Below are positions 61,176-64,000 of a stretch of 64,000 nt of DNA, one piece after another. This DNA is from Rhodopseudomonas sp. AAP120. GTDB lineage: Bacteria; Pseudomonadota; Alphaproteobacteria; Rhizobiales; Xanthobacteraceae. The position numbers and the translations under genes are program-made. Location: NCBI RefSeq assembly GCF_001295845.1, contig NZ_LJIC01000018.1, positions 40,180 through 104,179 on the forward strand. Reading direction: 5' to 3'. Below the pieces are notes generated by a model. That model did not search any database and was not told the DNA's origin. It saw nothing but the letters and a program-made list of their open reading frames with translations. Within the stretch, counting starts at the first letter, position 1. Each line of letters opens with the position of its first letter.

Positions 61176-61934
61176 ATGAAGCCGCTCGCCGACAGGATCG
61201 CTCTCGTCACCGGCGCCAGCCGCGGCATCGGGCGCGCGATCGCTGTCCGGCTCGGCCAGGACGGTGCGCTCGTCGGCGTGCATTATCGCGCCGAGCGCGA
61301 CAAGGCGCAGCAGACGCTCGACGAGATCCGCGCCGCCGGCGGCGACGGTTTTCTGATCGCGGCCGATCTCGCCGATCCGGCCGGCGCGACGCAGCTTGCC
61401 GACGCTTTGACGGCCGAGCTGCGGGCGCGGCGCGATCCGCCGCGGCTCGACATCCTGGTCAACAACGCCGGCATCGACGATCGCAAGACCATCGAGCAGG
61501 TGACCGAAGCCGATTTCGATCGCATGCTGCAGATCAACTTCAAGTCGCCGTTCTTCCTGATCCAGAAGCTGCTGCCGGTGCTGGCCGACGGCGGCCGCAT
61601 CATCAACATCTCGTCGATGGCGGCGCGGCTGTCGTTTCCGACCATGCCGGTCTATGCGCCCACCAAGGCGGCGCTGTCGACGCTGAGCCGCATCCTCGCG
61701 GCGCATCTCGGGCCGCGCGGCATCACCGTCAACGCGGTGCTGCCGGGCGCCACTTCCACCGACCTCAATCCGTTATCCGATCCGGCGCGCGCCGCCGCGG
61801 TCCGCGACAGTGTGGCGCTCGGCCGCATCGCCGGGCCCGAGGACATTGCGCCGATCGTCGCCTTCCTCGCCTCGAAGGAAGGCGGCTGGATCACCGGCGA
61901 AACCATCGAAGCGAGCGGCGGCCAGCGGCTATGA
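61176..61934 (+). CDS. Short-chain dehydrogenase/reductase (FabG-like)
   Basis: A 252-aa protein from ATG 61176; the longer open frame overlaps the thioesterase gene. The cofactor loop is TGASRGIGRAIAV near residue 13, NNAGIDD near 95, the catalytic serine in INISSMAARL near 148 and Y-x3-K in VYAPTKAAL near 162. The terminal WITGETIEASGGQRL is classical. It reduces a 3-oxo or aldehyde group or oxidises an alcohol with NAD(P). With the upstream enzymes it suggests an aromatic or acyl-CoA side pathway. Confidence 0.9.
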   Translation: MKPLADRIALVTGASRGIGRAIAVRLGQDGALVGVHYRAERDKAQQTLDEIRAAGGDGFLIAADLADPAGATQLADALTAELRARRDPPRLDILVNNAGIDDRKTIEQVTEADFDRMLQINFKSPFFLIQKLLPVLADGGRIINISSMAARLSFPTMPVYAPTKAALSTLSRILAAHLGPRGITVNAVLPGATSTDLNPLSDPARAAAVRDSVALGRIAGPEDIAPIVAFLASKEGGWITGETIEASGGQRL

Positions 61935-62112
61935 ATCGTCGATCCGGCCGCGAATGTGTTTCTCCGAAACCGGGTTCGCGCCGGACGATTTCTCTCCCGT
62001 TCTGCTGTTTCGTGCACGATCGTGCTACGTGCGCGGCATGTTTGGCATGTGACGTGCTTTATGCAATTCATCCGCAACGCTGCGCATCCAACGCGGCAAG
62101 GATGGTGCGCTG

Positions 62113-62577
62113 ATGGACCGGATCGATCTGAAGATACTCGGCTGCTTGCAGGAAGACGCGATGATGCCGGTCGCCGCTGTGGCCGAGAAGGCGGGGCTGT
62201 CGACCTCGCCGTGCTGGCGTCGCATCCAGGCGCTGATCGAGAAGAAGATCATCCGCCGCCGCGTCGCGCTGCTCGATGCCAACCTGGTCAATGTGCCGGT
62301 GACGGTGTTCGTCACGCTGAAAACCAGCAAGCATCACAGCAAATGGATGACGACGTTTGCGCGCGAGGTCGCCAAGATTCCCGAGGTCACCGAATTCTAC
62401 CGGATGAGCGGCGACGTCGACTATCTGCTGCGCATCGTGGTGCCGGACGTCGCGGCCTACGACAATGTCTACAAGCGGCTGATCAGCGCCGCCGAACTGT
62501 TCGACGTCAGTTCGAGCTTCGCGATGGAGACGATCAAATACTCCACCGCGCTGCCGCTGAACTACGCGGATGTCTGA
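62113..62577 (+). CDS. Lrp/AsnC family transcriptional regulator
   Basis: A 154-aa protein of standard length. Residues 1-55 form the winged helix-turn-helix (DLKILGCLQEDAMMPVAAVA, then GLSTSPCWRRIQALIEKKII), and 65-150 the RAM effector domain (EFYRMSGDVDYLLRIVVPDV). Such proteins respond to amino acids and often control an adjacent transporter. The binding-protein gene starts 69 bp downstream on the same strand. Confidence 0.9.
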   Translation: MDRIDLKILGCLQEDAMMPVAAVAEKAGLSTSPCWRRIQALIEKKIIRRRVALLDANLVNVPVTVFVTLKTSKHHSKWMTTFAREVAKIPEVTEFYRMSGDVDYLLRIVVPDVAAYDNVYKRLISAAELFDVSSSFAMETIKYSTALPLNYADV

Positions 62578-62646
62578 GAAAAAGCCGGGCAGGCCGCATC
62601 AAGTCACGAGTTGGAACATCGACAGAAGCGGGGGATTGAAGACAGC

Positions 62647-63888
62647 ATGACGAAGACTCAGCGGACGATCACCAGGCGCGCCACCGCGCTCGCTCTCGGC
62701 GCGGCGCTCGGCCTCGCGGGGCTCGGCGGCGCCTTTGCGCAGCAGGCCGACACTTCGCCGATCCGGATCGGCGTGCTCACCGACATGTCGGGCCTGTTCG
62801 CCGACATCTCCGGCCCCGGCGCGGTGGTCGCGGTCAACATGGCGGTGGAGGATTTCGGCGGCAAGCTGCTGGGTCGCCCGGTCGAGGTGTTGTCGGCCGA
62901 TCACCAGAACAAAGCCGATATCGGCCTGTCGCTGGCGCGCGGCTGGATCGACGAGAAGAATGTCGTGATGCTGGCCGACCTGATGAATTCCTCGGTCGCG
63001 CTCGGCGTGATGGAGCTGACCAAGACCAAGGATCGCATCGCCATCGTCAACGGCGCCTCGACCTCGGTGATCACCAACGAGAAGTGCACGCCCAACAGCA
63101 TCCACTACACCTGGGACACCTACGCGCTGGCGCGCGGCACCGCCAACGCCGTCGTCAGCCGCGGCAAGAAGAAGTGGGCGATCCTCGAGGCGGACTTCGC
63201 CTATGGGCATCAGCTCGCCGGCGACGCGACGCGGTTCGTCGAAGCGGCGGGCGGCAGCGTGGTCTCGACCATCAAGCACCCGATCAACACGGCCGACTTC
63301 TCGTCCTTCCTGCTGCAGGCGCAGAGCTCGGGCTCCGATGTGATCGCGCTCGCCAATGGCGGTGCCGACACCATCAACGCCATCAAGTCGGCGGCCGAGT
63401 TCGGTATCGGCCGCGACGGCAAGCAGCAGGTCGTCGGGCTCGCCATCAACCTCAACGACACCAAAGCGCTCGGCCTGCAGGCTGCGCAAGGCCTGTTGCT
63501 GACCGAAGCCTGGTACTGGGACCTCAACGACGAAACCCGCGCCTTCGCCAAGCGTTTCAACGACAAGTTCGGCAAGATGCCGACCTCGACCCAGGCCGGC
63601 GACTATTCGTCGACGATGCACTATCTGAAGGCAGTGGCTGCCGCCGGTACGCTCGACGCGCAGACCGTGATGGCCAAGATGCGCGAAATGCCGGTCGACG
63701 ACTTCTTCGCCAAGGGCGGCAAGATCCGGATCGACGGCCGCATGGTGCACGACATGTATCTGGCCGAAGTGAAGAAGCCGGCGGACTCGAAAGGTCCGTG
63801 GGACTTCTACACCATCCTCGAGACCATCCCGGGCGACAAGGCGTTCCGCCCGCTGTCCGAAAGCGCCTGCCCGCTGGTGAAGAAGTAG
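62647..63888 (+). CDS. Branched-chain-amino-acid-type ABC substrate-binding protein
   Basis: A 413-aa secreted protein from ATG 62647. The N-terminus has a Sec signal peptide (basic start, TALALGAALGLAGLGGAFAQQ, cleavage after AFA). The mature protein is a Leu/Ile/Val-type binding protein: IRIGVLTDMSGLFADISGPG near residue 40, VNGASTSVITNEKC near 140 and AYGHQLAGDATRFVEAAGG near 182. It captures an amino acid or small carboxylate; permease and ATPase genes are not in the window and may lie further right or elsewhere. Confidence 0.9.
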   Translation: MTKTQRTITRRATALALGAALGLAGLGGAFAQQADTSPIRIGVLTDMSGLFADISGPGAVVAVNMAVEDFGGKLLGRPVEVLSADHQNKADIGLSLARGWIDEKNVVMLADLMNSSVALGVMELTKTKDRIAIVNGASTSVITNEKCTPNSIHYTWDTYALARGTANAVVSRGKKKWAILEADFAYGHQLAGDATRFVEAAGGSVVSTIKHPINTADFSSFLLQAQSSGSDVIALANGGADTINAIKSAAEFGIGRDGKQQVVGLAINLNDTKALGLQAAQGLLLTEAWYWDLNDETRAFAKRFNDKFGKMPTSTQAGDYSSTMHYLKAVAAAGTLDAQTVMAKMREMPVDDFFAKGGKIRIDGRMVHDMYLAEVKKPADSKGPWDFYTILETIPGDKAFRPLSESACPLVKK

Positions 63889-63954
63889 CGGCGGCCTTCC
63901 CGCGGCGTGCGTCCGCACGCTCCGACGCCTCGGCACGCGCACGCATCTCTCAAC

Positions 63955-64000
63955 CCGTCATGGCCGGGCTCGTCCCGGCCATCCACGTCTTGCCACATGG
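63955..64000. repeat. Dispersed inverted repeat at the right edge (fourth type)
   Basis: CCGTCATGGCCGGGCTCGTC followed by CCGGCCATCCACGTCTTG contains the palindrome ATGGCCGGG ... CCCGGCCAT. Elements with this core are frequent between genes in this bacterial group. It is cut by the window end. Confidence 0.7.

Overview
The window is a high-GC, mostly metabolic segment of an alphaproteobacterial chromosome. Codon usage, six copies of an approximately 80-150 bp palindromic repeat (CGTCATTGCGAG ... AGCAATCCAG ... GGATTGCTTCG ... CGCAATGACG) and the set of families present point to the Nitrobacteraceae (Bradyrhizobiaceae), such as Rhodopseudomonas or Bradyrhizobium. This placement is inferred from sequence character only. 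No tRNA, rRNA, insertion sequence, prophage or CRISPR array was seen.

Layout. (1) 1-6518: a poorly characterised cluster. Four leftward genes encode a carboxymuconolactone-decarboxylase-like fragment, an all-alpha hypothetical, a phospholipase-D-like protein and a nucleoside-deoxyribosyltransferase-like protein. They diverge from a 775-aa TIM-barrel-like protein across a promoter that carries a 15/19 match to the Fur box. (2) 6646-13666: a quinone-oxidoreductase-like gene, then norEF and norCBQD for respiratory nitric oxide reductase. Three TTG-N8-CAA (FNR/NnrR-type) sites lie here, two of them at identical distances from the norE and norC starts. (3) 13679-23202: a HAD hydrolase, a peptide-type ABC importer whose two ATPase domains are fused and whose first domain looks catalytically degenerate, then an M20 amidohydrolase and an amidase. 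(4) 23408-29928: two APH/choline-kinase-fold kinases, an inositol-phosphatase-like enzyme, AraC and DeoR regulators and a class-III aminotransferase-fold enzyme that closely resembles ethanolamine-phosphate/phosphohydroxylysine phospholyases. (5) 29946-34149: a TauE/SafE-type membrane protein and a copper amine oxidase with a divergent AraC regulator.

(6) 34384-57076 is the centrepiece. Leftward: a class-II amidotransferase, GlxC-like and GlxD-like glutamate-synthase-type proteins and a glutamine-synthetase-type ligase, which fit mgsABC-gmaS. A XRE-cupin regulator lies upstream of them. Rightward: a Tat-exported binding protein and four more subunits of an amide/urea-type ABC importer, both subunits of an N,N-dimethylformamidase, a Rieske-oxygenase-like protein that has lost metal ligands, and a 101-aa unknown. 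After a Sel1 protein and a GATase1-AraC regulator comes a heterotetrameric sarcosine-oxidase-type operon (beta-delta-alpha-gamma, fits mgdABCD) with purU. Together these encode uptake and hydrolysis of an N-methylated amide, capture of methylamine as gamma-glutamylmethylamide, conversion to N-methylglutamate, oxidation to glutamate plus methylene-tetrahydrofolate, and release of formate. The dimethylamine-to-methylamine step is not visible.

(7) 57292-64000: an acyl-CoA dehydrogenase, an aspartate/glutamate racemase, a three-gene oxidoreductase-thioesterase-SDR operon, an Lrp regulator and a branched-chain-amino-acid-type binding protein, ending in a second kind of dispersed repeat.
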